Of a stretch of DNA of 64,000 nucleotides, positions 1-9,386 are shown piece after piece; position 1 is the stretch's first letter; each line of letters opens with the position of its first letter. The stretch is from Burkholderia oklahomensis C6786. Lineage in GTDB: Bacteria; Pseudomonadota; Gammaproteobacteria; Burkholderiales; Burkholderiaceae. The stretch lies in contig NZ_CP009555.1 of assembly GCF_000959365.1 (NCBI RefSeq), forward strand, positions 434,001-498,000, read 5' to 3'. Under the pieces are notes generated by a model. The model was given only the letters and a program-made list of their open reading frames with translations. It did not search any database and was not told the DNA's origin. Made by a program: the position numbers and the translations under genes.

Positions 1-2
1 GC

Positions 3-830
3 CCGAACCTCGCGCACCTGCTGAACCCCGACGTGTGGCGCATCGCGATCACGCTCGCCGTCGTCGGGAGTCTCGAGACGCTGCTGAGCCTCGAAGCGGT
101 CGAGCAGATCGATCCGAAGCGCCGTCCGACCCAGCCGAACCGCGAACTGAAGGCGCAAGGCGTCGGCAATCTCGTCGCGGGCGCGATCGGCGGCCTGCCG
201 ATCACGTCGGTGATCGTGCGCAGCTCGGTCAACGTGAACGCAGGCGCGCAGAGCCGGATGTCGGCGATCGTGCACGGCGTGATGCTCGTCGTCAGCGTGT
301 TCGCGCTCACCGGGCTCCTGAACCTGATTCCGCTCGCAAGCCTCGCGGCGATCCTGATTCACACGGGCTTCAAGCTCGCGAAACCGGCGCTCTTCACGTC
401 GGTCGCGAAACAAGGCCCCGGCGCGTTCCTGCCGTTCGCGGTGACGATCGCGGGCGTGCTCGCGATCGACCTCCTCGCCGGCATCGCGCTCGGCCTCGCC
501 TGCTGCGTGCTGGCCGTCGCGTGCGCGAACCTGCGCAGCCCGGCGACGCTCGCGCAGCACGACGACCACTATCTGCTGTCGTTCCGCAAGGACGTGTCGT
601 TCCTCGGCAAGGTCCAGATCAAGCACTATCTCGCGCAGATCCCGGACCGCGCGGTCGTCATCATCGACGCGACCCGCGCCGACTACATCGACCACGACGT
701 GCGCGAAATGCTCGATGCGTTCGTCGCGGAGGCGCCGCGGCGCGAGATCACGGTCGATTACCGGCGCCAGGTCCAGCACGCGCGCGGCCGCGGCATCCGC
801 TGGTTCTTCCGCAGCCCGACGGCGCAGTGA
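3..830 (+). CDS. SulP family inorganic anion transporter, C-terminal part
   Basis: This is the 3' part of a secondary transporter of the SulP family, which moves sulfate, bicarbonate or related anions across the inner membrane. The reading frame is open to the left edge, so the N-terminal half lies outside the window. The visible part has the conserved SulP stretch with SLETLLSLEAVEQID, then NRELKAQG and GGLPITSVIVRSS, followed by hydrophobic segments and a cytoplasmic STAS domain of about 90 residues at the C-terminus. The substrate cannot be told from this fragment. It converges on leuA and shares the intervening hairpin with it. Confidence 0.88.
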   Translation, partial: PNLAHLLNPDVWRIAITLAVVGSLETLLSLEAVEQIDPKRRPTQPNRELKAQGVGNLVAGAIGGLPITSVIVRSSVNVNAGAQSRMSAIVHGVMLVVSVFALTGLLNLIPLASLAAILIHTGFKLAKPALFTSVAKQGPGAFLPFAVTIAGVLAIDLLAGIALGLACCVLAVACANLRSPATLAQHDDHYLLSFRKDVSFLGKVQIKHYLAQIPDRAVVIIDATRADYIDHDVREMLDAFVAEAPRREITVDYRRQVQHARGRGIRWFFRSPTAQ

Positions 831-867
831 GCGCGTGAGCCGGCGTGCGCCGGCTCGCCGTGCCGTC

Positions 868-912
868 AAAAAAACGACGCCCCGCGAGGCCATCGGCCCG
901 CGGGGCGTCGTT
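868..912 (-). terminator. Rho-independent terminator of leuA (possibly bidirectional)
   Basis: A perfect 13-bp stem (874-886 with 899-911, arm ACGACGCCCCGCG) has a 12-base loop. On the minus strand it is followed by a run of seven U (868-874). It sits between two convergent genes, 47 bases past the leuA stop codon. Confidence 0.85.
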
Positions 913-958
913 CATTCGGAACGCGGCGGCGATGCCGCCCGCGCACGCACGGCGCGTG

Positions 959-2506
959 TTACGCGCGCTGCGGATTCAGCTTGTCGGCGTTCGAGTACAG
1001 CTTGTTCAGCGCGGCGATGTACGCCTTGGCCGATGCGGCGACGATGTCCGGATCGGTGCCGACGCCGTTGACGATCCGCCCGCTCCTCGCCAGACGCACC
1101 GTCACTTCGCCCTGCGCCTGCGTCCCCGTCGTGATCGCGTTGACCGAATACAGCAGCAGCTCGGCGCCGCTGCCCACTTCGGTCTCGATCGCGTTGAACG
1201 TCGCGTCGACGGGGCCGTTGCCGCTCGCCTCGCCCGCCACTTCGCCGCCGTCGACGGCGAACACGACCTTCGCCTGCGGCCGCTCGCCCGTCTCCGAGCG
1301 CTGCGACAGCGACACGAACTTGTAGTGCTCATGCTCGTGCGCGAGCGCCGATTCCTCTTCGGTCACGATCGCGATGATGTCTTCGTCGAATATCTCGGCC
1401 TTGCGGTCGGCGAGATCCTTGAAGCGCGCGAACGCGGCGTTCAGCTCGGCTTCGCTGTCGAGCGCGATGCCGAGTTCCTGCAGGCGCTGCTTGAACGCGT
1501 TGCGGCCCGACAGCTTGCCGAGCACGATCTTGTTCGCGGTCCAGCCCACGTCTTCCGCGCGCATGATCTCGTACGTATCGCGCGCCTTCAGCACGCCGTC
1601 CTGGTGGATGCCCGATGCGTGCGCGAACGCGTTCGCGCCGACGACCGCCTTGTTCGGCTGCACGACGAAGCCGGTGATCTGCGACACGAGCTTCGACGCC
1701 GGCACGATCTGCGTCGTGTCGATGCCGAGATCGAGGCCGAAATAGTCCCTGCGGGTCTTCACGGCCATCACGATCTCTTCGAGCGACGTGTTGCCCGCGC
1801 GCTCGCCGAGGCCGTTGATCGTGCATTCGACCTGGCGCGCGCCGCCGATCTTCACGCCGGCGAGCGAGTTCGCGACCGCCATCCCCAGATCGTTGTGACA
1901 ATGCACCGAGAAGATCGCCTTGTCCGAGTTCGGGATGCGCTCGCGCAGCGTCTTCACGAGGTTGCCGTACAGCTCCGGCACGCCGTAGCCGACCGTATCC
2001 GCGATGTTGATCGTCGTCGCGCCCTCGGCGATCACGGCTTCGAGCACGCGGCAGAGGAAGTCCAAGTCCGAGCGGCTGCCATCTTCCGGCGAGAACTCGA
2101 TGTTGTCGGTGAACTTGCGCGCGAAGCGCACCGCGAGGCGCGCCTGCTCGAACACCTGGTCCGGCGTCATCCGCAGCTTCTTTTCCATGTGCAGCGGCGA
2201 CGTCGCGATGAACGTATGGATCCGGAAGCTGTTCGCGGGCTTCAGCGCATCGGCCGCGCGCTGGATGTCCTTGTCGTTCGCGCGGGCGAGCGAGCAGATC
2301 GTGCTGTCCTTCACTTGCGACGCGATCGTGTGGATCGCGTCGAAGTCGCCGTTCGAGCTGGCCGCGAAGCCGGCTTCGATCACGTCGACCTTCATGCGCT
2401 CGAGCTGCTTCGCGATGCGGATTTTCTCTTCCTTCGTCATCGACGCACCGGGCGATTGTTCGCCGTCGCGCAACGTCGTGTCGAATATGATCAGCTTGTC
2501 TGTCAT
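959..2506 (-). CDS. leuA: 2-isopropylmalate synthase
   Basis: This enzyme condenses acetyl-CoA with 2-oxoisovalerate, the first committed step of leucine synthesis in the cytoplasm. The 515-residue product has the [12 protein letters not shown] active-site motif near the N-terminus, the metal-binding [11 protein letters not shown] motif in the TIM barrel, and a C-terminal LeuA regulatory domain where leucine would bind. The length is typical of the long (about 510-residue) LeuA type. An in-frame upstream ATG at 2557 was rejected because the ATG at 2506 is preceded by GGAG at good spacing and starts the conserved [15 protein letters not shown] sequence. A leucine-rich leader frame lies upstream at 2607-2687, so expression is probably attenuated by leucine supply. 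Confidence 0.97.
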   Translation of the reverse strand: MTDKLIIFDTTLRDGEQSPGASMTKEEKIRIAKQLERMKVDVIEAGFAASSNGDFDAIHTIASQVKDSTICSLARANDKDIQRAADALKPANSFRIHTFIATSPLHMEKKLRMTPDQVFEQARLAVRFARKFTDNIEFSPEDGSRSDLDFLCRVLEAVIAEGATTINIADTVGYGVPELYGNLVKTLRERIPNSDKAIFSVHCHNDLGMAVANSLAGVKIGGARQVECTINGLGERAGNTSLEEIVMAVKTRRDYFGLDLGIDTTQIVPASKLVSQITGFVVQPNKAVVGANAFAHASGIHQDGVLKARDTYEIMRAEDVGWTANKIVLGKLSGRNAFKQRLQELGIALDSEAELNAAFARFKDLADRKAEIFDEDIIAIVTEEESALAHEHEHYKFVSLSQRSETGERPQAKVVFAVDGGEVAGEASGNGPVDATFNAIETEVGSGAELLLYSVNAITTGTQAQGEVTVRLARSGRIVNGVGTDPDIVAASAKAYIAALNKLYSNADKLNPQRA

Positions 2507-2606
2507 GGGGACTCCAGGTGTCGAATGGGGAAACACACGTGATGAAGCTCGCGCCACCGCAGGCGACGCTAGACAACAGACGAAGCTCGACGGAGGGCGA
2601 AAACGG

Positions 2607-2687
2607 TCAGCGCGGCAGGCGCGCTAGCGCTAGCGCGCGTAGCGGCGCACCGGCTAGAAGAAGGGAGAGGCGGGAAAATGCGGTCAT
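2607..2687 (-). CDS. leuL: Putative leu leader peptide (attenuator), 26 residues
   Basis: This small frame lies 100 bases upstream of leuA in the same direction and was found by reading the region, since it is too short for ordinary ORF calling. It begins [13 protein letters not shown]. Eight of its 26 residues are leucine, and four of those use CTA, a codon that looks very rare in the neighbouring GC-rich genes. Leucine leader peptides of enteric bacteria also use clustered CUA codons to sense charged tRNA-Leu. The last CTA codons lie inside a 20-bp perfect palindrome (2619-2638). A competing stem (AGCGCG with CGCGCT, minus strand) is followed by GACCGTTTT. The frame has no Shine-Dalgarno sequence, and the best promoter would start the RNA at or next to its ATG, so translation may be leaderless. 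Function is inferred. Confidence 0.55.
   Translation of the reverse strand: MTAFSRLSLLLAGAPLRALALARLPR
2619..2638 (-). promoter_or_regulatory. Perfect 20-bp palindrome in the leuA leader
   Basis: The sequence GCGCGCTAGCGCTAGCGCGC equals its own reverse complement. As RNA it would give an 8-bp stem with a GCGC loop. It covers the last two CTA codons of the putative leader peptide and overlaps the 5' arm of the alternative AGCGCG/CGCGCT stem, so the two structures exclude each other as attenuator arms do. A protein operator is the other reading. Confidence 0.5.
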
Positions 2688-2694
2688 GCCGACG

Positions 2695-2723
2695 AATATA
2701 GCGGCATTCCCGGCCGCGCGCAA
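2695..2723 (-). promoter_or_regulatory. Candidate leuA promoter
   Basis: On the minus strand TTGCGC (2718-2723) and TATATT (2695-2700) are separated by 17 bases. The -10 element matches the sigma-70 consensus at five of six positions and the -35 element at three. It lies between the pssA terminator and the leader peptide, which fits a separate leuA transcript. Confidence 0.4.
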
Positions 2724-2770
2724 TCGGCAGCTTCTCGGGGCACGAACGCCGCGCCGCACGGCATCCGGGC

Positions 2771-2800
2771 AAGAAAAACGGCGGCCACGCGGGCCGCCGT
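2771..2800 (-). terminator. Rho-independent terminator after pssA
   Basis: A perfect 9-bp stem (2778-2786 with 2792-2800) has a five-base loop. On the minus strand it runs into a U-rich stretch, TTTTCTT (2771-2777). It lies 62 bases beyond the pssA stop codon. Confidence 0.75.
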
Positions 2801-2861
2801 CTTCGGTGCGCCCGGCGCGAGCCGGACTCGATTCGACGTCGCGCCAGGCCAGCAGGGCCCG

Positions 2862-3734
2862 TCAGTGCTCCCGCTGCGACGAGCGCGCCGGATTGGCCCG
2901 GCCGCGCACGGCCATATAGGCCCAGAACACGTAGCCGGACAGCCCGTACAGCACGAAGAGGCAGAACAGCATCAGCGGCGGATCGGACGACACGAGCACG
3001 AACGCGACGACGACGAGCAGGATCGCCGCGAACGGCACCCGATGCCTGACGTCGAGCGCCTTGCCGCTGTAGAACGGCGCGTTCGACACCATCGTCACGC
3101 CCGCGTAGACCGTCAGCACGAACGCGACCCACGGCAGCCAGCCGAGCTTCATCGGCACGCGGTTGTCGGTCGCGAGCCACACGAAGCCCGCGATCAGCGC
3201 CGCGGCGGCCGGGCTCGGCAGGCCCTGGAAAAAGCGCTTGTCGACGACGCCGATGTTCGTGTTGAAGCGCGCGAGGCGCAGCGCGGCGCCCGAGCAGTAG
3301 ATGAACGCGGCGAGCCAGCCCCAGCGGCCCAGATCCTTCAGCACCCACTCGTACATCACGAGCGCGGGCGCGACGCCGAACGACACCATGTCCGACAGGC
3401 TGTCGAACTGCTCGCCGAACGCGCTTTGCGTGTGCGTCATCCGCGCGACGCGTCCGTCCATCCCGTCGAGCACCATTGCGGCGAAGATCGCGATCGCGGC
3501 GGTCTCGAAGCGCACGTTCATCGCCTGCACGACCGCGAAGAAGCCGCAGAAGAGCGCGGCCGTCGTGAACGCGTTCGGCAGCAGGTAGATGCCGCGCGTC
3601 CTCAGGAACCGCTGGCGCGCGGCGCGCCGGCTCTCGACGGGCGCGACGTCCTGCGCGACCGATTTGTTGTGACGAAACGAGCGCGGCCACGGAGCATTGC
3701 CGTTGCGCGGCCGGCGCGGTTTGAAAGCGGCCAT
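2862..3734 (-). CDS. pssA: CDP-diacylglycerol-serine O-phosphatidyltransferase
   Basis: This membrane enzyme transfers phosphatidate from CDP-diacylglycerol to serine, giving phosphatidylserine, the precursor of phosphatidylethanolamine. The 290-residue product has the CDP-alcohol phosphatidyltransferase signature DGMDGRVAR followed by FGEQFDSLSDMVSFG near residue 100, and about eight hydrophobic segments. The basic N-terminal tail of some 45 residues is soluble. It is an integral-membrane PssA of the Bacillus-like class, not the peripheral E. coli type. The start lies 16 bases after the psd stop codon, so the next two steps of phosphatidylethanolamine synthesis are co-transcribed. Confidence 0.95.
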   Translation of the reverse strand: MAAFKPRRPRNGNAPWPRSFRHNKSVAQDVAPVESRRAARQRFLRTRGIYLLPNAFTTAALFCGFFAVVQAMNVRFETAAIAIFAAMVLDGMDGRVARMTHTQSAFGEQFDSLSDMVSFGVAPALVMYEWVLKDLGRWGWLAAFIYCSGAALRLARFNTNIGVVDKRFFQGLPSPAAAALIAGFVWLATDNRVPMKLGWLPWVAFVLTVYAGVTMVSNAPFYSGKALDVRHRVPFAAILLVVVAFVLVSSDPPLMLFCLFVLYGLSGYVFWAYMAVRGRANPARSSQREH

Positions 3735-3750
3735 CGATACGTTTTCCCGA

Positions 3751-4401
3751 TTACTGTTGTTCGGGCAGTTCGGCGAGGATCGTCGACGATGCGGACACCT
3801 TCTCGCCGATCGACACGCGGGCGCGGCTGCCCTTCGGCAGATACACGTCGACGCGCGACCCGAAGCGGATGAAGCCGTAGCGCTGGCCGCGCGACACGGG
3901 CTCGCCCGTGCGCACGTAGCAGAGGATCCGGCGGGCGACGAGGCCCGCGATCTGCACGGCCGTCACGGTCTGGCCGGTCGCCGTCTGGATCACGACCGCG
4001 TTGCGCTCGTTCTCGGCCGACGCCTTGTCGAGCGCGGCGTTCAGGAACGCGCCCGGAAAATACTCGACCTTCTGCACCGCGCCGTCGACGGGCGAGCGCT
4101 GCGAGTGGACATTGAACACGTTCATGAACACGCTGATCTTCAGCGCTTCGCGATTCGCATACGGATCCTGCGCCATTTCGACCGCGACGATGCGGCCGTC
4201 GGCCGGGCACAGCACCGCGTTCGCCTGCGTGGGGATCGCGCGCGGCGGATCGCGGAAGAACTGAACCACGAAGACGAGCAGCAGCCAGAACGGCCATGCG
4301 AGGCCGAACCCGCCGATGGCATGGATCAGCAGCGTGACGACGGCTACGATCGCGATGAACGGCCAGCCTTCGCGCGCGATGATCGGATGAGGATAGTTCA
4401 T
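3751..4401 (-). CDS. psd: Phosphatidylserine decarboxylase proenzyme
   Basis: It decarboxylates phosphatidylserine to phosphatidylethanolamine, taking over directly from the product of pssA. The 216-residue protein is the short Psd type: an N-terminal pair of hydrophobic segments, a conserved [10 protein letters not shown] and LCPADGRIV core, [12 protein letters not shown], and a C-terminal ASST motif. In this family the chain self-cleaves before a serine of that motif to make the pyruvoyl cofactor. An upstream in-frame ATG at 4425 exists, but [14 protein letters not shown] starting at 4401 is the conserved N-terminus. A bidirectional terminator separates it from ilvC. Confidence 0.95.
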   Translation of the reverse strand: MNYPHPIIAREGWPFIAIVAVVTLLIHAIGGFGLAWPFWLLLVFVVQFFRDPPRAIPTQANAVLCPADGRIVAVEMAQDPYANREALKISVFMNVFNVHSQRSPVDGAVQKVEYFPGAFLNAALDKASAENERNAVVIQTATGQTVTAVQIAGLVARRILCYVRTGEPVSRGQRYGFIRFGSRVDVYLPKGSRARVSIGEKVSASSTILAELPEQQ

Positions 4402-4440
4402 GGTTCGTTCTTCGTTGAATTGCAAAGCCCGTAGGATAGC

Positions 4441-4480
4441 AAAAGCCGCCCTCGGCTCCGGTGCCTTCGGGCGGCTTTTT
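4441..4480 (-). terminator. Terminator between ilvC and psd
   Basis: The arms AAAAGCCGCCC (4441-4451) and GGGCGGCTTTT (4469-4479) pair perfectly around a 17-base loop. T-runs on both sides make it usable in either direction. It ends the ilvIHC transcript, at least in part, before psd-pssA. Confidence 0.75.
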
Positions 4481-4521
4481 GATGCCGACCCTCGATTCGA
4501 GGGCCGGATGAGACGCGCAGC

Positions 4522-5556
<1,035 letters not shown>

Positions 5557-5620
5557 TCAGTGAATTTCGTTAGTGAGACCGGGCCCTGACGGCGCACCCG
5601 GCTCGTTCGGCGCGGCGGCG

Positions 5621-6112
5621 TCAGACCTTCAGAATGCGCTCGCCTCGACCGATGCCCGAGCTGCCGGTGCGCACGGTCTCGAGAATCGAGCCCGCGTCCA
5701 GCGCCTGAATGAATGCGTCGAGCTTGTCGCTCGCACCCGTCAATTCGATCGTGTAGGTCTTCTCGGTCACGTCGATGATACGGCCGCGGAAAATGTCCGC
5801 CATCCGCTTCATTTCTTCGCGCTCCTTGCCCACTGCCCTCACCTTGATGAGCATCAGCTCCCGTTCGATGTGTGCACCGTCGGTCAGGTCCACCACTTTC
5901 ACCACCTCGATCAGGCGGTTCAGATGCTTCGTGATCTGTTCGATCACGTCGTCGGAGCCGATGGAAACGATGGTCAGGCGCGACAGCGACTGGTCTTCGG
6001 TCGGCGCCACCGTCAAGGTTTCGATGTTGTAGCCGCGTGCCGAGAACAGACCGACGACGCGCGACAACGCGCCCGGTTCGTTTTCCAGCAGGACGGAAAT
6101 GATGTGTCTCAT
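5621..6112 (-). CDS. ilvH: Acetolactate synthase small (regulatory) subunit
   Basis: This is the regulatory subunit of acetohydroxyacid synthase. It carries an N-terminal ACT domain (MRHIISVLLENEPGALSRVV) that binds valine for feedback inhibition, and a C-terminal domain with REMALIKV-like sequence ERELMLIKVRA and IDVTEKTYTIELTG. The 163-residue length matches IlvH. The start was placed at the ATG at 6112, where the conserved N-terminus begins. The same frame stays open much further upstream, but there it only overlaps ilvI in another phase. It lies 113 bases after ilvI and 82 bases before ilvC. Confidence 0.96.
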   Translation of the reverse strand: MRHIISVLLENEPGALSRVVGLFSARGYNIETLTVAPTEDQSLSRLTIVSIGSDDVIEQITKHLNRLIEVVKVVDLTDGAHIERELMLIKVRAVGKEREEMKRMADIFRGRIIDVTEKTYTIELTGASDKLDAFIQALDAGSILETVRTGSSGIGRGERILKV

Positions 6113-6225
6113 GTTCGCTTCTTCCAGAATTATCCCGTGTCGATTGCGTATCGCAGCGCACCGCCGCGTGCCGCGCCGCCCTTCGTGAAGGCGGCCGCCC
6201 GCGGGCTCGGGCGCGCATCGCGCCT

Positions 6226-7989
6226 TTACAGATCTTCCGATCCGAGCAGCATCTCGGTGATGCCCTTGCCGGCCTGAACCATCGGCCAGACGTTCTCGGT
6301 CGGGTCGGTCTGGAAGTCGAGAAACACGGTGCGGTCCTTCAGGCGCAGCGCTTCCTTCAGCGCCGGCTCGACGTCCGCGGATTTTTCGATGCGCATGCCG
6401 ACGTGGCCGTACGCCTCGGCGAGCTTCACGAAATCGGGCAGCGCATCCATGTACGAATGCGAATAGCGCTTGCTGTATTCGATCTGCTGCCACTGGCGGA
6501 CCATGCCGAGGTAGCGGTTGTTCAGCGAAATGATCTTCACCGGGGTGTCGTACTGCTTGCAGGTCGACAGCTCCTGGATGCACATCTGGATCGAGCCTTC
6601 GCCCGTGATGCAGAGCACGTCGTCGTCGGGGTGCGCCATCTTGACGCCCATCGCCGCCGGCAGGCCGAAGCCCATCGTGCCGAGGCCGCCCGAATTGATC
6701 CAGCGGCGCGGCTTGTTGAAGCGGTAGAACTGCGCGACCCACATCTGGTGCTGGCCGACGTCCGAGCAGACGAACGCGTTGCCGTCCGTCAGCTCCCACG
6801 CCTTCTCGACCACGTACTGCGGCTTGATGATCTCGCTTTCGCGGTCGTACTTCAGGCAGTCCTTCGCGCGCCAGCTCTCGATGTCCTTCCACCATTGCGC
6901 GAGCGCTTCGGTGTCCGGGCCATGCTCGGCCGTCTGCAGCTGCTCGATCAGATCCTTCAGCACTTCCTTCACGTCGCCGACGATCGGGATGTCGACCTTC
7001 ACGCGCTTGCTGATCGACGACGGATCGATGTCGATATGGATGATCTTGCGGGGACGCGACGCGAAGTGGCCCGGATCGCCGATCACGCGGTCGTCGAAGC
7101 GTGCGCCGATCGCGATCAGCACGTCGCAGTGCTGCATCGCCATGTTGGCTTCGTACGTGCCGTGCATGCCGAGCATGCCGAGGAACTTCTTGTCCGACGC
7201 GCGGTAGCCGCCCAGGCCCATCAGCGTGTTCGTGACGGGATAGCCGAGCAGGTCGGCGAACTGGTTCAGCTCGCGCGACGCGTCGGCGAGGATGATGCCG
7301 CCGCCCGTGTAGATGTACGGACGCTTCGCGGACAGCAGCAGCGACACCGCCTTGCGGATCTGCCCCGAGTGGCCTTTCGTGACCGGGTTGTACGAGCGCA
7401 GCGACACGTTCTTGACGGGCTCGTACTCGCACGGCGTCTTCGATATGTCCTTCGGGATGTCGATGAGGACCGGGCCGGGCCGGCCGGTGCGCGCGATGTA
7501 GAACGCCTTCTTGACGGTTTCCGCGAGTTCGCGCACGTCCTTCACGAGGAAGTTGTGCTTCACGCACGGACGCGTGATGCCGACGGTGTCGCACTCCTGG
7601 AACGCATCCTGGCCGATCGCCGCGGTCGGCACCTGGCCGCTGATCACGACGAGCGGGATCGAATCCATGTACGCGGTGGCGATGCCCGTCACCGCATTCG
7701 TGACGCCCGGGCCGGACGTGACGAGACACACGCCGACTTTGCCCGTCGAGCGCGAGTACGCGTCCGCGGCGTGCACGGCCGCCTGCTCGTGGCGCACGAG
7801 CACGTGCTGAATTTTGTCTTGCTTGTACAGCTCGTCGTAGATGTAGAGGACCGAGCCGCCAGGGTAGCCCCAGATGAATTCGACGTTCTCGTCGGCCAGT
7901 GCCTTCATGAGCACGGTGGCGCCGATGGAGCCGGTTTTCTGAGGGGAAAGGGATTCCGACGTGGAGAATTCCGCGCTGGGCATGTTCAT
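6226..7989 (-). CDS. ilvI: Acetolactate synthase large (catalytic) subunit
   Basis: This thiamine-diphosphate enzyme joins pyruvate with pyruvate or 2-oxobutyrate, the first common step to valine, leucine and isoleucine. The 587-residue product has the TPP-activating glutamate in VLVRHEQAAVHAADAY, the FAD-binding middle domain (IGARFDDRVIG, HIDIDPSSISK) and the C-terminal TPP-binding domain. The usual GDG of the cofactor motif reads GEG here (ITGEGSIQMCIQEL), a conservative Asp-to-Glu change. It is the first gene of the ilvIHC transcript. A near-consensus sigma-70 promoter lies about 145 bases upstream. Confidence 0.96.
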   Translation of the reverse strand: MNMPSAEFSTSESLSPQKTGSIGATVLMKALADENVEFIWGYPGGSVLYIYDELYKQDKIQHVLVRHEQAAVHAADAYSRSTGKVGVCLVTSGPGVTNAVTGIATAYMDSIPLVVISGQVPTAAIGQDAFQECDTVGITRPCVKHNFLVKDVRELAETVKKAFYIARTGRPGPVLIDIPKDISKTPCEYEPVKNVSLRSYNPVTKGHSGQIRKAVSLLLSAKRPYIYTGGGIILADASRELNQFADLLGYPVTNTLMGLGGYRASDKKFLGMLGMHGTYEANMAMQHCDVLIAIGARFDDRVIGDPGHFASRPRKIIHIDIDPSSISKRVKVDIPIVGDVKEVLKDLIEQLQTAEHGPDTEALAQWWKDIESWRAKDCLKYDRESEIIKPQYVVEKAWELTDGNAFVCSDVGQHQMWVAQFYRFNKPRRWINSGGLGTMGFGLPAAMGVKMAHPDDDVLCITGEGSIQMCIQELSTCKQYDTPVKIISLNNRYLGMVRQWQQIEYSKRYSHSYMDALPDFVKLAEAYGHVGMRIEKSADVEPALKEALRLKDRTVFLDFQTDPTENVWPMVQAGKGITEMLLGSEDL

Positions 7990-8373
7990 CGTTGACCTTT
8001 CGAATTTTCGGCAAAAAATTGATCGGGTGCTCTCTGCTGGGCTTGTGGCTCAGGTTCAAGCGGCGCGTCCAGTTGAAAGGCGGGCTTCTTGGGCCAGCCT
8101 CAAATGTGACCATCACTTATGTTGCGAACTGGCAACGATAGCGGGTCCCTGACAGGCGGTCAAGCGGAAAATCCCGCGGCGCATCAATCCTCCCGGCGAA
8201 GCGGCCGCGAACGCCGCGCCGAGGCCGGCGGCGAACCGCCGCGCACGCCCGTTTCGACGGCTTGGCAGCCCGATCAGGATGCCGTCGACGGCGAAATTTG
8301 TTAGCATCCGCGGGTTTTACGAATTTTTTCCGATCTTTTCACGCCGCAAGAACGCAGCGCAGACCTTCACGGA
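7990..8373. other. Divergent intergenic region between ilvI and the sigma factor gene
   Basis: This 384-base gap lies between divergent transcripts. It contains the ilvI promoter (8135-8163) and an AT-rich stretch around 8290-8340, just upstream of the sigma factor, that probably carries its promoter. The ilvI leader was checked for an isoleucine/valine/leucine-rich peptide and none was seen. Confidence 0.5.
8135..8163 (-). promoter_or_regulatory. Candidate ilvIHC promoter
   Basis: On the minus strand TTGACC (8158-8163) and TATCGT (8135-8140) are separated by exactly 17 bases. The -35 element matches the consensus at five of six positions and the -10 element at four. The implied 5' leader is about 140 bases long. 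Confidence 0.55.
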
Positions 8374-8934
8374 ATGGCATCAGACAAGGAACTCGCGGAC
8401 TTTCTGGCGGGCGTCGAAAGGCGCGCGTTCAAGCAGGCTGCTTACGCGGTGCGCGACGACGACGCGTCGCTCGACATCGTGCAGGATGCGATGATCCGAC
8501 TCGCAGAGAAATACGGCGACCGCCCGGCCGCCGAGCTGCCGCTGCTCTTTCAGCGGATACTTCAGAACGCGATTCACGACTATTTCCGCAGACAAAAGGT
8601 GCGCAACACCTGGGTCAGCCTGTTCTCGTCGCTGAACAACACCGACGACGATGAGTTCGACCCGCTGGAGACGCTCGAATCGGCGGACGGCGGCGGCGTC
8701 GAGAGCAGCGAGACGCGGCTCGAGCGCGAGCAGGTGCTCGCCCTCATCGACGACGAAATCCAGAAGCTTCCGGCGCGTCAACGAGAAGCCTTCCTGATGC
8801 GTTATTGGGAGGATATGGATGTCGCCGAGACAGCCGCCGCCATGGGCTGCTCGGAGGGCAGCGTCAAGACGCACTGCTCCCGAGCCACTCACGCACTGGC
8901 GGCCGCGCTCAAGGCCAAAGGAATCACGCTATGA
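8374..8934 (+). CDS. RNA polymerase sigma factor, ECF-like (sigma-70 family)
   Basis: The 186-residue protein has region 2 (AAYAVRDDDASLDIVQDAMIRL, residues about 20-45) and region 4 with its helix-turn-helix (LPARQREAFLMRYWEDMDVA then CSEGSVKTHCSRATHAL) near the C-terminus. There is no region 1.1 or 3, as in extracytoplasmic-function sigma factors. The linker is acidic (NNTDDDEFDPLETLES). It overlaps the next gene by four bases (ATGA). Small genes of this kind beside a sigma factor often encode its regulators, but no anti-sigma zinc motif is visible downstream. Its target promoters are unknown. Confidence 0.9.
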   Translation: MASDKELADFLAGVERRAFKQAAYAVRDDDASLDIVQDAMIRLAEKYGDRPAAELPLLFQRILQNAIHDYFRRQKVRNTWVSLFSSLNNTDDDEFDPLETLESADGGGVESSETRLEREQVLALIDDEIQKLPARQREAFLMRYWEDMDVAETAAAMGCSEGSVKTHCSRATHALAAALKAKGITL

Positions 8935-9356
8935 GCTCCGCTCCCGCAACGAAAGAAGAAACCGATTTCGCCTTCAAGGTGCGTCGCGCGCTCGACGAGC
9001 GCGCGACCGCGCTGCCCGCCGCGACGACGGAGCGGCTCGCCGCCGCGCGCCGCGCCGCGATCGCCCGCAAGAAGCCCGACGCCGCGATCGTGCTCGTGCC
9101 GGCGCTCGCCGGCAGCGCCGGCACGCTCGAGCTGCGCCCGTCGGCCGAACCGCGCCGCAAGTCGCTCGCGCGCCGGCTGGTCCGCGCGTGGCCGCTCGCG
9201 CTGCTGCTCGCGGGGCTCGTCGGCATCGCGTACTGGGAAGACATGCAGCGCACGGCCGAGCTCGCGGACATCGACGCGGCGATGCTGAGCGACAACCTGC
9301 CGCTCACCGCGTATCTCGACCACGGGTTCAACGCGTATCTGTCGCACACTCACTAA
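8931..9356 (+). CDS. DUF3619 family membrane protein
   Basis: This 141-residue protein of unknown function has a soluble N-terminal part with KVRRALDERATALPAATTERL, typical of DUF3619, and one transmembrane segment (WPLALLLAGLVGIAYW) near residue 88. A short C-terminal tail containing LPLTAYLDHGFNAYL would lie in the periplasm. It is translationally coupled to the sigma factor through an ATGA overlap, and its single-span topology resembles that of anti-sigma factors. That role is an inference from context only. The start at 8931 was chosen over upstream in-frame starts because those overlap the sigma factor gene. Confidence 0.82.
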   Translation: MSSAPATKEETDFAFKVRRALDERATALPAATTERLAAARRAAIARKKPDAAIVLVPALAGSAGTLELRPSAEPRRKSLARRLVRAWPLALLLAGLVGIAYWEDMQRTAELADIDAAMLSDNLPLTAYLDHGFNAYLSHTH

Positions 9357-9386
9357 CGCCAACGCATCAAGAAGAGGAACGCACGG

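Noticed and set aside
5621..8116. An 831-codon open frame on the minus strand across ilvH and ilvI
   Set aside because: Only its last 163 codons are real (ilvH). The rest is the out-of-phase shadow of ilvI, which has the conserved sequence.
8000..8116. A possible attenuator peptide before ilvI (ATG at 8116)
   Set aside because: The translation is not enriched in isoleucine, valine or leucine, and no terminator/antiterminator pair was seen. It merely runs into ilvI in another frame.
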